64,000 bases of DNA, taken from assembly GCA_032358165.1 (NCBI GenBank), contig JAALGY010000042.1, forward strand, positions 682,001 through 746,000. Direction: 5' to 3'. Below, piece after piece: positions 10,690 through 26,300 of the stretch; position 1 is the first letter of the stretch, and each line of letters opens with the position of its first letter. This DNA is from Diplosphaera chodatii (lineage: Eukaryota > Chlorophyta > Trebouxiophyceae > Prasiolales > Stichococcaceae). Under the pieces are notes generated by a model. That model was not told the DNA's origin. It did not search any database and saw only the letters and a list, made by a program, of their open reading frames with translations. The position numbers and the translations under genes are program-made.

Positions 10690-11679
10690 ATGGCGCAAGC
10701 AGCTGACAATACGGGCCTCACAGATGGCACAAGCCAGATTTCTCAGCGCGCACGCAGCAGAATAGCGTCTATGAAGGAGTCGGCTGACTGTCAGATCCGG
10801 GTGGGTGAAACGGTGTTCCCAAACCTGCACAAGCTCGTCCTGGCGATGGAGTCGGTCGTGCTCAGGTGGGTTGAATGGCGGTACCATACACAACACCTAT
10901 TGCAAAGCATATAGCAGTATATCACCATGAATTGACAGCTCGATGCTCCCTGCAGGTCCCTCGTGAAGAGCATACCATCCTGCAGCACTATCACGCTACA
11001 CGATGACTCGCCGAGTGAAGTCGCACTGTTGATATCACTGATCTACGACCGCAATGCTGCGTCAATGAACCAGGGCAATGTAGAAAAGGTCTTGGGGCTT
11101 TGCAAGAAGTGCGACGCTCAACGGCTCATGATTGTTGTATTATGCCATACTGAACCAGGTGTCGTTCAATACTAGCATCTTGGCATTGCATGAACAGGAA
11201 GTGAGCACTGATGCTGTCAACCTGCAGGTACAATCTGCCAGATGTGTATGAAGCCGCGAAGAACTTCCTATTCAATATTGAGCTCACAACCAGCAACTTT
11301 ACCCGCTGGCTGAAAGTCGCCAGAAGCCATCAGCTCTCGATGGTCGTGAAGCGCTACCTACAATATGCTGCAGATTTTGACAACCTCCGCGATATCATTG
11401 TGTATGTCTCTTCACTTGCAGTGCTGTGCTGTGCAAACACAACTTGAAGCCCTGAATTCCATCACCATTTTTGTAGACTCACCCTGCCTAAGCCATGTGC
11501 CGTGACCGGTGTTTGATACTCACAAATGTGTTTTCGTCATGGTCTGTATCATGCTTTGCAGGCTCGTGGGGGTGAAGTGGTTGGATACTCTGGACGCGGC
11601 CGACCAACTGCAGCTGGTGGTTCCTGCTCTGCACGAGGCCTACACTAACCCACAGTCTCTGAAGAGGCGATATTACTGA
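10690..11679 (+). CDS. BTB/POZ domain protein
   Basis: Exons: 10690-10865, 10956-11108, 11228-11401 and 11562-11679; all three junctions are phase 2. About 206 residues. The BTB core reads DCQIRVGETVFPNLHKLVLA, ...SLVKSIPSCSTITLHDDSPS, EVALLISLIYDRN and KVLGLCKKYNLPDVYEAAKNFL, the standard strand-helix order with a final 'Y-x-LPDVYEAAKNFL' helix. A short BACK-like helical tail follows (FTRWLKVARSHQLSMVVKRY ... DTLDAADQLQLVVPALHEAY). BTB proteins commonly dimerise and act as CUL3 ubiquitin-ligase adaptors, but no partner domain (MATH, Kelch) is present here. Stand-alone BTB proteins like this one are recalled as common in Chlorella-like algae. Confidence 0.85.
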
Positions 11680-11753
11680 GATCGATACTGCGACGGCCCG
11701 GCACTTCAGGCTTGTACACTCGCTAATGATCAGTATCAGGGCTGTTGGGGTTG

Positions 11754-11758
11754 TGTAA
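11754..11758 (+). promoter_or_regulatory. TGTAA polyadenylation signal of the BTB gene
   Basis: TGTAA 75 nt after the BTB stop codon. Confidence 0.6.
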
Positions 11759-12581
11759 CAACTGCTCACCTTGTGCGAGAACTACGTGATTTTGTTACTT
11801 CATATGCAATGCTACCTTTGACGAGCGTGCTACGATGAACGTGACTTTAGGCTACAGCGTTTGAACTGGTTTGAGCTTGCCTGCACTTGGCCAGCAGTAC
11901 CTGCGCGCTGGCTGTGACACCTCATCAGGCACATTGCTCGCGGTCAGCACCATGCGCTATGGGGACTGCCCATTTGCTACGTAGCCCTTTCAGTTTGGAC
12001 ATCTTGCGGCCCGCATGGGCTGTGGTCTGCGGTCATGGCACATGCTTTTCCACCAGCCAGTGGCATTGCTTGCGTCCATTCAGTCGTATTCCCGTATGCT
12101 TCGGCACATGCAGGACAGATTTGCCTGCAGTCTAGACTGGTGCTCCACAGTTCTTGGTTGCCAGCATCCGCTTGTTGTGTGACCAGTAGAGTATATGGGT
12201 GTCCACCATCATTCAATCATTCGATGACCGTAACTGTTGAATCAGTTGGTTCCCAGAGACCGTCAATCGCTGCTTTCATGCAGGCATCATGAGCATTTGC
12301 TTGTTGAACGCAGTTACCATCAGTGCCTGCGGCACACAATCTGCTGGGGCTCCAGTGTTATATGCGGCACAACATCGCTGTCAGCACAGCAGCCACTGCA
12401 CCGTCACGCGCATACAACCGCAGCACCTGCAGTAGCCGATACAGCACAGCTCCATATGGTCTGCCTCTTACTGGATGTAGGTGGCTGAAAGTGCGCCAGG
12501 CGACCGGCAACATCGGTAGCAGTACACCATTCAGGTCGTGGACTGTTGGGCTCGGACAGGGCCCAGCGGCTGAGTGCACAC
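11759..12581. other. unassigned region after the BTB gene
   Basis: Holds open frames on both strands without recognisable protein character. It may contain the last exon(s) and 3' UTR of the minus-strand gene upstream of 12582. A possible exon ends at a GTAAGA donor near 12475 on the minus strand but could not be joined. Confidence 0.35.
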
Positions 12582-13834
12582 CTTGGCTTGGATCCGACGA
12601 GCCAGCTCGATACTGGGCATGTATTCGAGGCCTCTGTCGTCCACGTCCCAGGCTCCTGCCTGCACAACGCAACTGGTCACCAATGAAATTGCTGTGCGGT
12701 GGCTCATGTGACCAAGGTGGACGGCAGCTTTGCCCATGCAACAGGTGTCACATGCCCTGCACACGTGCTGTCAAATGGCATTCACTGCCTTATACCAAGC
12801 ATTCCCGGTGGTGACTTCCACTCACCTGCCACGCTTTGCATTCTAGCAGCAGGGCACCGTTGCAACAACACATGGATCACCGCTGGCACATGCAAATTGT
12901 CACAGCAGCAGCTAGCAGTCGCGCCCGTTACAACAGCTGGGGTTACTCACCATGGACTCGGTGCACAGGCCGCACATACTGGAGTCCACGAAGCCGATGC
13001 CGAAGAACAGCGGCAGCCCCAGCGCCGCACGCAGCTGTGCCGGTGCCTGCAGCGCCACTGCCGCTGCTGCTCCCGCGGCAACCAGTCCCTGCGTCGTGCA
13101 AGCCGGTCTTTCAAGCAGCAACCTGGTGTGGGCATCTGAGTCGAACTTCTAGATCGACGGTATACATCACGTGTGACTGCTCGGCAGGTTATGAATGGAG
13201 CGCACCAGGATGACATAGCCAACTGTTGCGCGCCGCTTGCGCTCAGGGTATGAGATGACCTCTAGCCTGTCGGCAAACTGCTTCCTGCAGTCAGGACAGC
13301 ATCGGTGAGTGCCAGCGGTGAGCCAAAGCACACGACGTCCATCAGGCTGCGCTCCCTCATGCAGAGCACCTCAGCTGCTGGCGCTCTGGCTCCGTTTGCG
13401 CACGGAACTCCTGCCAGCTGAGCGTGCTGCCATCCTGCAATCGAGGCGTGCCCGTCCCACATGCTGTTTCGCTGGGATGTACGGATATCCACGGCAGAAA
13501 GGTACAAACAGGATGTATGCTCTTCCACCTGGGAGACAGGCTCCACAGGGCGTTTCAGCAGGCCCCAGCGGATGGTGTGGGGCCCTCCGACGCCATACAC
13601 CGTCCTGATCGTCTGGCCTATGGGATTGTCGCCGGCATCACGGCCGTCCGGACCGCTGCCGTTGCTGCTGTTGCCGCCAGCCATGCGCTGCCGCTGTTGC
13701 TGCTGACCGGTGGCGCTGCACACCGCTGGCGTCACGCCGCTACGACTGCGACGCACACTGTGATGCTTCGTTGGATGCACTGGAAGCGCTGTTTGTGCTG
13801 CGAAACGCTGCAGCCTGACACGCCCCAGCAGCAT
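12582..13834 (-). CDS. plastid-targeted two-helix membrane protein, unknown function
   Basis: Exons: 13834-13529, 13434-13370, 13284-13206, 13088-12951 and probably 12659-12582. The N terminus (MLLGRVRLQRFAAQTALP...RRSRSGVTPAVCS) looks like a plastid transit peptide. The mature part reads NPIGQTIRTVYGVGGPHTI, then DGSTLSWQEFRAQTEPERQQ, KQFADRLEVISYPERKRR, and two hydrophobic segments (TVGYVILGLVAAGAAAAVAL and LGLPLFFGIGFVDSSM). A final GLCTES and IELARRIQAK follow. The first three junctions are phase-consistent. The family was not recognised. The 3' end is uncertain: reading through the donor at 12950 gives a stop at 12912, so the 12659-12582 exon could belong to another transcript. Confidence 0.55.
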
Positions 13835-14179
13835 CCCCAGTCGCGCGAGCTACGTTGGTCCACAAGGGAATGATCAGCACACTGAGTGCAGCGGCAGAAA
13901 CGCCCCTGTCTCGAATCGCCTCTGCTGATCAGCACCCTCTCCCCCTCTCTGACGCCACAGCTGCAGCCCACTTTACCTTGCACGACGTGAAATTTCGAGA
14001 ACTTGCGAAGAGCCAGGAGTATGGCATGCAGTTGACGTGGCCATGTTCCGACGGCAGATCCTTGGATGCACCAAACTATCATTGCAGCCGTTTCACGGCG
14101 GATGGCACTGCGAGTGCTGGTAGTCACACGTGATCTTGGGGGTGCCGCTACAAGCATGTCCTTCGTCACTGCATACCGC

Positions 14180-14184
14180 TTACA
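14180..14184 (-). promoter_or_regulatory. TGTAA polyadenylation signal of the CAP10 gene
   Basis: TTACA on the plus strand (TGTAA on the minus) about 35 nt after the CAP10 gene stop. Confidence 0.5.
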
Positions 14185-14216
14185 GGCCGCACGCTAGCTC
14201 CTCTGCGCTGTGCCAC

Positions 14217-17200
14217 TCACAATGTCACGGGAATGGCAGCATGCGGCTCTGTATGTAGGTCCTCCTTCCGCCAGTGGAAAAATTGTGCCCAGCCAACGCC
14301 ACGTCCCTTCGTGGTGTGGAACCTGTCCGAGTTGTTGTATAGTTGAAACTCATCCTCTAGCCGGCTGTGATTTGCATAGTCCCCCAGCTGCGGCTTGAAC
14401 CTGCACACGTGCGCAGGCACACGCCACTCAGCCAGCTTACGTGGCCCTGACAAGGCTGTCAGGAGGTGCCTCGCCCAAGCCAGAGGCTCAATGCGCACCT
14501 CACTGCTGAAGCAGCAATGCCACGGTGTCAGCAGCGAGCAGACATGGAGGCAGCACCACGTGTGGTTTGCAGCAGCCACAACCGAGGTCATGCGGCAGTT
14601 GTGGCAGCTGGACACACGGCCCTCTCGATGCCTAGTCTTGCGTGTGGGGGACCCCAAGGTGCAGCCGCCACCAGCACCACACCTGAGCAGGCTGGCGTAG
14701 GTGTGCAGCAGCTTGCGCAGGTAGCACAGGCGCCCCGGGCGCGTGAGGTGGCGCTGCGCAAATGCCTGCCCCGCGAGCGCGATGCGGTGCGCCTCCTCAT
14801 CATGCTCCCGCAGCCAGTCGATGATCTGCATGGGGTTGCATTTCGACCACAGTCATCGGTGTGCAACAGATCCTACCGATTGGTCTTGACTATCCCCGGA
14901 ATGGCCCACACACTGTGTACCGCACATCTGCCATATGTATGTGTGTGTGTGAGATGGTGTACATGGAGGAGCTGGAAGAACATTGTCAAGCGCACCGGCA
15001 GGATGTCCCTGGCGTCATACTGGCCGACAGGGACATAGTGCACCCACGGCTGCAGGGCTGCCTCGTAGTACATCCAGTAGTGGCTGACATGCTTGAGCGT
15101 CACCTGCAGCAATGCCAAACCGCTTCGCTTTGCGCTCGTGGTAGCCATCTGGGATGTTGTGATGGAGGGATGAAGGGTCGTATGGGCATGGACATGCAGG
15201 CTGCTTGTGGTGCTCAACATGCACTTCCGTCGCCCATCATTGCGCACAAAAGGCAATCAGTACCTGCTCAGTAGCAAGCACCATATGAAGCCGCGTGCTG
15301 GCAGTGTTGCCATCCACTGTAAGGGCATACTTGTGGCCGAGCTGCTGCGCGAGTGGCAGGTAGCCAACCTGCACCGGAGAACGCGTTTCAGGCTCCAGTG
15401 CGCATACCATGCACTTCTGGCATGGCATAACATGCCACCCACAAATCAGCCGAGGCATCTCAGAGTGAGACTGGCGTCCTCCATGGTGCAGAACGCAATG
15501 CCTCTTGACAGCAGTACATCACCTGCTCGACCATGCCCACGTCTAGGTGGCCACTGCCGCTGCCATTTGCGAGCTCGCTGTAAAAGTCCCGTGGCACAAC
15601 AACCTGTGAAGTTACATGCACAGTTGTCAGCCTGATTCTGGCAGTACATACTCACACTTTTTGCCAACTGGAGCTGACAGACGGTGCAGAGACCGCTCTG
15701 AATGTAAAAAGGACAGCCAAGCTGCCCCTGTAACGTGCACCCTGCCAATGTGGTCAGCTGCCTAAGCACTGCTGAGGATGGGGTGCAGCACGCTGGGGGC
15801 ACTTCAGGATGGATGCCGCCCTGTCTGAAGTTGCAAGAAGTACCATACGCACCTCCCCACGCCGGCTGGGGGCGCGGTAGCCGCTGGGAAAGTTGGTGTA
15901 CCGCCCCACCGCCGTGGCTGCCTTGGTCGCCCAAGCGCCCGGGTCGTTCACCGAGTTGTTGGCCGCCCACTCGTCAAAGCTGCGATCAGATCAGAGCGTC
16001 CCATCGATCGTCCAGCAAGGTGACAGCACCTGCTCGTGCCCAGTCTGCTGAGGTGCCAGACATTGACAACAAAACTTTGCATATCACTGTCCGACAGTGC
16101 TGTGCAAGTCAGCCAAAGCCGCACTGGTGCTTGAAGAACTCCCCATCAGGGATCAGGATGTCCATTGTCTCATGGTTCTTGATCCACGAGAACATGGGGC
16201 AGGCTGGCTCAGTGCCCATCGGCTTGCCTGTCACATTCCTGTCGATCTGCAAAGACGGGTCGATAGTCAGTATAGGTATGTTGTCGCTGCCACAGTCCAC
16301 AAGCTGTGCAATGCCTCATACATGCAGTGCCTGCTTTGTGTTCGGGCTGTGGTGCAGCAGCGGCAACAGACTGCTTGCGGAGCAGTGTCGCACCATGATT
16401 TGCGGCCAATCAGTGAACTGTAACCGAAACTCCAGGTCCGGCACTCCATGCCGCAGCACGGTCTGCAGTTCAATGGCAACCGTCATCCTGACATGCATGC
16501 AACCGCAGGTTGCCACACCTATGCCACCACGTTCGCATGGGCAGGCTGTTGCATCACAAACAGCTGCGATGGGCAAGGGCCATCCAGAGTCACCACCTGG
16601 CAGCTCTTGACTTTGCACCCAATGCTAGTGAGGGCAGGGGGTGCGAACCCCCAGCTCTCAGCATACAGGACTTCGGCTCTGAAGCAAACACGCATCAGCT
16701 GGCAGTGTTGACCACACCTCCTGGATGTCCGCAAGCGATAGGAAGTACAGCGGGTTGACCCACTCCAGCATCGGCGGGTTCACGCAGTAGATCACATTGT
16801 CTATGATCGCGAAGTGGCCCACGTACACATGGCCGATCTGCATGTTGAAGGGACGGACGTGAATGGGGCTGCTGTTGTGCATGAGAGATGAACATGTCAG
16901 AGCCTGGCCGAGCAGCAATAGCAGGTGGCTGCAGCAATGCGGACCGCACCCGGGGCCCCAACTGTTGGGCCGCATCAGCCTGCAGCACGCATTGCCAACC
17001 CACCTCCTTCTTGAAGCCGAAGGCTTCGCAGGCATCAAAGTCTTCTCTGGTGATGCCACGCCCCATCCATGGTACAAGGTCATCAAGGATCGTCGAGTAC
17101 AGCGGTGCATGCTCCTCACATTCGTGCTCTGCACGGCAGATATGCACCTGTGGTCATGCTGCACTGCGGCCCCGCAGGTGCCAGGTGTACCAGCAGGTCA

Positions 17201-17723
17201 CAGAACAGTTTCAACTCGCAGCATATTGACCTTGGCTGAGCGTCCCAGTGCATGGTGCTGGACGGTATGCGCACCTTTGCTCGGCAGCAGGCTGCCAAAC
17301 ATCGCTTTGACGCCGCCGCTGAGCTTGCTGCCAGAGAGACCGCTGCCTGCTGCACTGCTGTTCCCGGCAGCGGCGGCAGCTGTGCCTGGTGCCTCACTGA
17401 GAGCCTGCACATGGGAGAGCGCACAGCACACTTGGTGGTGATGACATGCAGCGGCTGACGGCAGATGATCTGACGAAGGGAAGCCACTTCATTCCTGTCA
17501 TACGTCTCGCAAGCTGCAATGGCTCCGCAATGTAGAGATCGCCCACCTTCAACATGGCTCGCAGCTGCTGGTTCGCCTGTGCTTCGTTCATGTAGGCGTA
17601 CGCCAGCGCTGCTGCGGCGCACAGCGCCATGAGCAACGCAACTGCCCGCCATTGCCGCGTGCGGCCTGGGCTGTGCCGCACACCATTTGGCCGAAATCTG
17701 CTGGTGTTGGCTGCTGAGTTCAT
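14217..17723 (-). CDS. CAP10/KDELC-type glycosyltransferase (DUF821), type II membrane
   Basis: Exons: 17723-17547, 17404-17275, 17128-17004, 16903-16718, about 16486-16394, 16246-16125, 15979-15853, 15603-15523, 15368-15264, 15103-14996, 14825-14683 and 14502-14217. The ATG at 17723 gives a basic N tail and one signal anchor (WRAVALLMALCAAAALAYAY, about residues 26-45), a Golgi-type layout. CAP10 landmarks in order: LYSTILDDLVPWMGRGITRED, IDNVIYCVNPP, HGVPDLEFRLQFTDWPQIM, PMFSWIKNHETMDILIPDG, a core KYALTVDGNTASTRLHMVLA (family 'YKYLINIDGNGAAYRLPYLLA'), HYWMYYEAALQPWVHYVPV and WLREHDEEAHRIALAGQAFA. The family adds glucose or xylose to proteins or glycans in the secretory pathway. The junction into the 16486 exon was not resolved to the base, and the last exon beyond the CAP10 core is less certain. 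Confidence 0.85.
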
Positions 17724-18957
17724 TCCGGCTGACGGTTGAAAAAGCGATCACAACCTCCGCATCGGTACAGCCTGCTGTGCTTGACGGCGGTGCAACCAGC
17801 CAGAGTCCAGCATGACTAGGGGCAACACCGCCGATGGACGCAGTTGCAATTCTCAGAAGGAAGTCCAGCAACGCCAGATGGTGGGAGTGTTCGCAGAGGG
17901 ATGTGCTGCTGTGCTGATCTTTGCGCGGCTTGCTGACAACGCTGTGCACAGATCACATCAGGCTGCAGGCGAAGCACTGGTAGCACAGCTGGCGAGGCAG
18001 CGACCGTTTTCAACGTTCACCCTGGCACGTGTACATACAGGATTAGCTGTTGGCTGCAGACAGCCCTGTTGCACATCAAGAACGAGGTACTGCGAGGACG
18101 CCTGTCATACAATCTGATGACAGCACACCGCCGCACGACATTGAGAGGTGATATCTACAACAACAGCGCACATAATGTACAGTCAAGGACGTGACGGAAG
18201 CGAGGTGTTGCTGATGTTGCGGCTCAGCTGGTAATCTGGCATGCACTTCGGCCCAGTCAACATGCGTCAGTCCACCGTGTCACTCCAAGCTGTGAGTGGG
18301 TGAAATCCACTAGGCGTGCACACTGCCAAGTTTCGCGTTTGTAGCCCTTGTCGCAGTGCGTTTAGTACTGTCGACACGGCAGGTGCTGCTGCATCGGCGC
18401 TGGGACGGCTCAGCTGCAGGTCCGCAGCCTGGGGTGCTGCATTTCACCGTAAGATGGCGGCACTTGGTGCCCAAAGCAGCGTACTTTCACAGGTGCGGCA
18501 GCACGAATGTCTGCGTCTCACCTGAACTACGCATCTCAGGCTGCTGAACAACCCTTCGGTAGACGATCACCATGCTTCGGGTGCATGGTGTAAGCATATG
18601 CTTGTGGCCAAGGATCGGGTGGTGTTCTCGCTAAAGCGACGTGTGCGAAGCAGTCAGTAGACGTGCTGCAAGCCTCGCAGCTGCATACCATACAGACTTG
18701 CAGCAGCGGTAGCATGGGACCTGCGTCAGTCTGGCGCAAAACCGTGCATGCATGATCTGTGGTGCCATCGGGTCGAAGCCTTTGGAAGGGTGATTTGGGA
18801 CTGAGATTTCGGGGGTGTGGCTCAGCAGGTGAACGCCAGGGCCGGAGCACGGGCACTCCCGCGTGCCACTGGCGCCAGCCGTGTGGCAGCACTCAGCACG
18901 GCAGTGCGGCAGCAGCTGGCGGTTGGCCTGTCAGCCGCGCTGCCGCGCCCAGCAGTC
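17724..18957. promoter_or_regulatory. divergent 5' regions of CAP10 and ATP sulfurylase genes
   Basis: About 1.2 kb between two divergently transcribed genes. It probably contains an extra 5' exon of the sulfurylase: from 18829 the frame upstream of ATG 18958 is open and transit-like (TGASRVAALSTAVRQQLAVG), but has no in-frame ATG before a stop at 18802. A possible acceptor (CTCAGCAG) sits at 18821-18828. Confidence 0.4.
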
Positions 18958-22266
<3,309 letters not shown>

Positions 22267-23318
22267 TGGGAGGCACCCCAAGACTGAGCTTTGCTTTCGG
22301 TGTGTAGCATTCCTCTGGGACAAGAGACCGGGCAGACATGTGTGTCCATGAGCCTGTTGCCGCCCCTGAAAAGCTCGAAAACAGCAAAACGTTATTGTGC
22401 GGACAGCGGGAATCGAATGCTGTCCCAGGGGGCATCCTTGCGCACCTCGCTTGCCACCTTCACCTTCTGTGAAACAGCACAACAGTCGTCAGCGCTTCTC
22501 GAAGACGATCTGATGCCAGTGGACAGCCTGATGTCACTGCCTTTTCACTCTGAGTAGCGGGCAAGCCCGTGCTGCCCAAAACTGAGCAGCGGCTTTCTCC
22601 CTGTCACTGCCGCTTGGCTTCTAAATTGGTTCAAAGAACCACTCGGATGCACAGTGGTACTTGGCATGCTGCAGCTTCTTGCAAATGCCGACAACATATA
22701 TCACAGTCCAGACGGATATAACATCATCAGAGCACAAGCCATGCCGCAGTATGCTCTCGTCCGCCGATGTGTCTACGGCCATACAGAATCTTGCCGATGC
22801 AGCAAGCCAAGCATGTCCTCCAGTTCGTGCACAAACAGCCCATCCCCAACAAGGTGTCACAACCACTCTCACTGCTCTAGGGTGATCGCAGCCCATCTGA
22901 GCCAGGCTCGCTCCGCACAGCGCTCCCAATCTACTACCACTTCATGTTTGAAGGTCGGATATGCTAGTCAAACTTCCTGAGTGACCCCCGCAAAACATAG
23001 CCATGTGCCCAACCACATCAGTCAAGGTGACCCATCACTGGCCATGTCAACTTTCATGTGCAAATCACGGCGCCTTTCTAGGCTGTCGCCGCTCTGGCAG
23101 CAGCGTAGCGTTCCAACATCATCCACGCACTGTCCGCCATGGATCGTGTGGTGGCTTGGGCCCGACTGCGTCCTTCAGCATGTGCCTGGGAATCTGCAGT
23201 CGGAAGCACGAGTCGATGCGTGTCTCGCGGACAGGCAGCATACATGGCCACGCCAGCAGCATGGACAATGGATGGACGAACGTAGGACTGCACGGGCGGC
23301 CAGCGGGTGAAATATCAC
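22267..23318. other. unassigned region between ATP sulfurylase and the CH-domain gene
   Basis: Contains the sulfurylase 3' UTR and perhaps the final exon of the minus-strand CH gene. The CH frame, if read through the donor at 23318, stops at 23175. Other ORFs here lack protein character. Confidence 0.4.
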
Positions 23319-26300
23319 CTTGGTGACGCCATCACAATCAAGGACCGACACATGGCTCCTGCGTGCACGCATGCTGTGCAGCAGGTGACCTGCGGCCAGG
23401 CCGGCGGCCGCAATGGCTGCACGTCGCAGAAGCCGTGGCACCTCCCGATGCTTGCCTGCAGTGGTCAATGAGACTTGCTCAGTCAGGCTGCGACTTCCGA
23501 CTGCTGCAGGAACACAAAGCTTCGCGACATCGTGGCAGCCACCGGGTTGGCGGCAACCAGCAGGGTCATCAGCATGGTGATTTGTTGGTTCGAGAGTCCT
23601 CACCGCCCAGCAGGCGGATGCCCGGCGGATGCCACGCTGAACGCTGCTTTGGGCGAGCCTGCGATTGCGCCCGCATCTGTGGCTTCGCTGAGGTCGCTTC
23701 CTGCCCTCTCTGCGCTGGCTGCTGCTGCTGCTGCTGCTGTACAGCAGGCGCCTGCTGACTGTCCGGATCCCGTGCCTGCTGGTCGGCAGCCTGCGGGCTG
23801 GGCGGCTCGACTGCCGAGTCCTCATCCTGAAGCCCTGATCTGCTGGCTTGATCTTCAGACATGGTCGCGCTGTCTGCAGCTGCAGTGCCTGAAGCCGCTG
23901 CAGGCTGTGCGGGTGCTGCGGCTGTGCTGGCTGCAGACCACAGGGCTGCCGCCGTCTGTGACTTCCGGCCTGCAGCAGCCTCCGCACTGGGTGATGACAG
24001 CTGCCTGCGCACTGGCGCTCTCGGCAGCTCCGCCTGCTGCTGCTGCTGCTGCTGCTTTGGCGGCAGCGGTGGTGCCGCGAAGCTGTCGACCAGCTTGGTC
24101 AGGGGCACTGGCGCAGGCACCCTGCAGTGCACACAGGCAGACAGGTTGTGATGCAACAGCGGGCAGCCGGCGGCTCCACTGCAATGCTGCCCAATGACGG
24201 CAGCGGTGCTGACATCCATCGACGAGCGATGAGAAGCAGCAGGAAGTATATGCCAAGACAACATCCACGCAGCTGCCAGGGCAGCACCTGTCATCCTGCT
24301 GCTCCCTGCTGCTGGCATCCACGGGCACGCCCCTGGGCACCGGCGGCGGCGCTCCCCGGAAGCCCGACACCGCGAACTTCGTCGGCAGCAGCACTGCAAT
24401 CACACCAGAATGTTTCAGCTACAGACGGATGGTCAGCAGGGGTCACGCATCGTGTTCTTGTAGTGAAGGTCACTGAACAGCTCAAGTCCACCAGAGACTC
24501 GCAGTCTGTAAATTGCCACGGCACATGCTGGGCTCCGCAAAATTGTCGAACGTACTCTGCAGCAGGGTGCGGCTTTCGGAAGGCCGACCGCCTTTTACGT
24601 CGCGGATCTCGTGTCGCGACATTCGAACTACCATCAGTAGTCGTTCGAACCTAAAATTGCGAGGCTCCGCTTGCCGTGTGCGTCCGTGTGCGCTTGGTTG
24701 TGTATTGAACAAAGTGCAATATGCCCATGTGCAGGCGATGCAGTATGCGACGGTAAGGCCGATGCGGGCACCAGGCGACTGAGACGTCCGCTGTCTGACA
24801 GAATCGAATCTGTCAGACTCGGTTGCACATCAACACCACCTTCCCCAACGATTGCGCACATTGTATGCAGCACGTTGCAGCCGTGTTGAGAGTAGATCGC
24901 GACCATGTGGAGTAGTTCGCCACATCAGAACAATCGCGATTTCCACTTGGTCGCTCATATCCCCTCGAGTGTGTTACACTTGCGAAGCAGATGAGTAGCT
25001 CGTGGGACACTCACTTGCAGGGTGCACTGGGGATGGTGGCGGCGAAGCAGTGTTGATGTCGGTGCTGAGGCGGCGTACCAGACCCAGCCTGTGCGGTGGC
25101 ACTGGCGATACCGCCTGCCGCTGTGCCGCTGGCTGTTCCTGGAAGCAATTGCACGGCAAACTCGTCACATGCTGCTGTCATTTGCGATAGGTAGAGCCCA
25201 GCAGTCTGGCCATCTGCTCACGACCACTCAGGCTGCATGCCTGTTATGGTATGCAGACCATGTACAGAAAGCAGCATACAAATGGGTCTCGGACCCCGGG
25301 CGTAGGTGCTGTACCTGCGGCTGTGTGTCGAAGCCGATGGACAGTCTACGCGGCGGCTCGGGGCGCCGGGGTCGCGGAGGCGACGGCGAGCTGTCCACGT
25401 CTGCTTCTGGCGGCGACCCCATCGTTGTCGTCTGCAGGGCAGAGCGAGATGGATGTCTCACAGGGACTGGAAGGGACATGCTCAATGCTGACCTGCTCAT
25501 GGCAACATATTCATACGGTGGACGTTGCAGAGGGTGATGCAGACGCAGGAACCGCTTTCACCAGCGAAAGGGCGGGCTCGATGGGCGAGGGGGTGCTGGG
25601 CCCCGTCGGGCTGCCGCTGTGGGTGCGGAAGCGCGGTTCGTCCTCTGTCAGGCTGTCCTGGCGGTCGCTGCTGTCCAGCACACCCTGGGTTTGTTCGCCA
25701 GTGCACCTGCACCACGTCACCAGACACCGTCATGAAGTTGCTGCATGGTCAAACACTGGCTGCACACAGAGCAACTGGTGTCACAGGTGCCAGGAGTCAG
25801 CTGCTGCTGCTTCTGCATGGTATCGACCAGCAACGCATGCATCCCTGCTGCCGCCAATTCGACTATGACAGGCGCAGGAAGCTGGTTGCTGCAGCTGCCA
25901 CAGCAGTCAGAGAGATGGGATTTGCAGATTGACGGGGACGCACTCGTCCTTGAAGGACACGCTCCTGTCGATGTCCAGCTTGACTGGGGAGCTGCTGCTG
26001 CTGCTAGCCAGGCTCAGGGAATCCTTGCTGCGTCGCCTGATGGTCAGCCGTCCGTACCGCTGCGCCTGCAGGGCGAACAGAGGAGGGTATCTTGCCTTTG
26101 CGTCAGGCATTGACATGTTCCTTGGCACTGGCATCGCGGTGCAGCAAGCGTCTCTCATGATAACATGCTCGGATCGTCGTTGGGGCGCGCACCACCATCA
26201 GGGCCGAGCCCTGGGGCATGAGCAGCCGCCACTGGTCCTCCTCTTCTGGAGACGCGAATGGCGGCACACCCTGCAGCAGCAGCGTCAGCAAGCACCTCGG

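Noticed and set aside
13310..13369. Exon reading MRERSLMDVVCFGSPLALTD in the unknown plastid gene
   Set aside because: The segment from 13369 to 13285 is better explained as an intron (GTGCTC...CTGCAG): splicing it out joins two protein-like exons in phase.
16620..16700. tRNA-like sequence on the minus strand (T-arm-like GGGGG-TTCGCAC-CCCCT)
   Set aside because: No matching 5' acceptor strand or D-arm was found, and the segment lies in a CAP10 intron.
18817..18957. Start of ATP sulfurylase at 18817
   Set aside because: The codon is GTG and there is an in-frame stop just upstream; a spliced upstream exon or ATG 18958 is more likely.
23700..24060. CTG/CAG runs as a possible expanded microsatellite
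   Set aside because: They encode short in-frame Gln tracts in the CH-protein exon and are only about seven units long.
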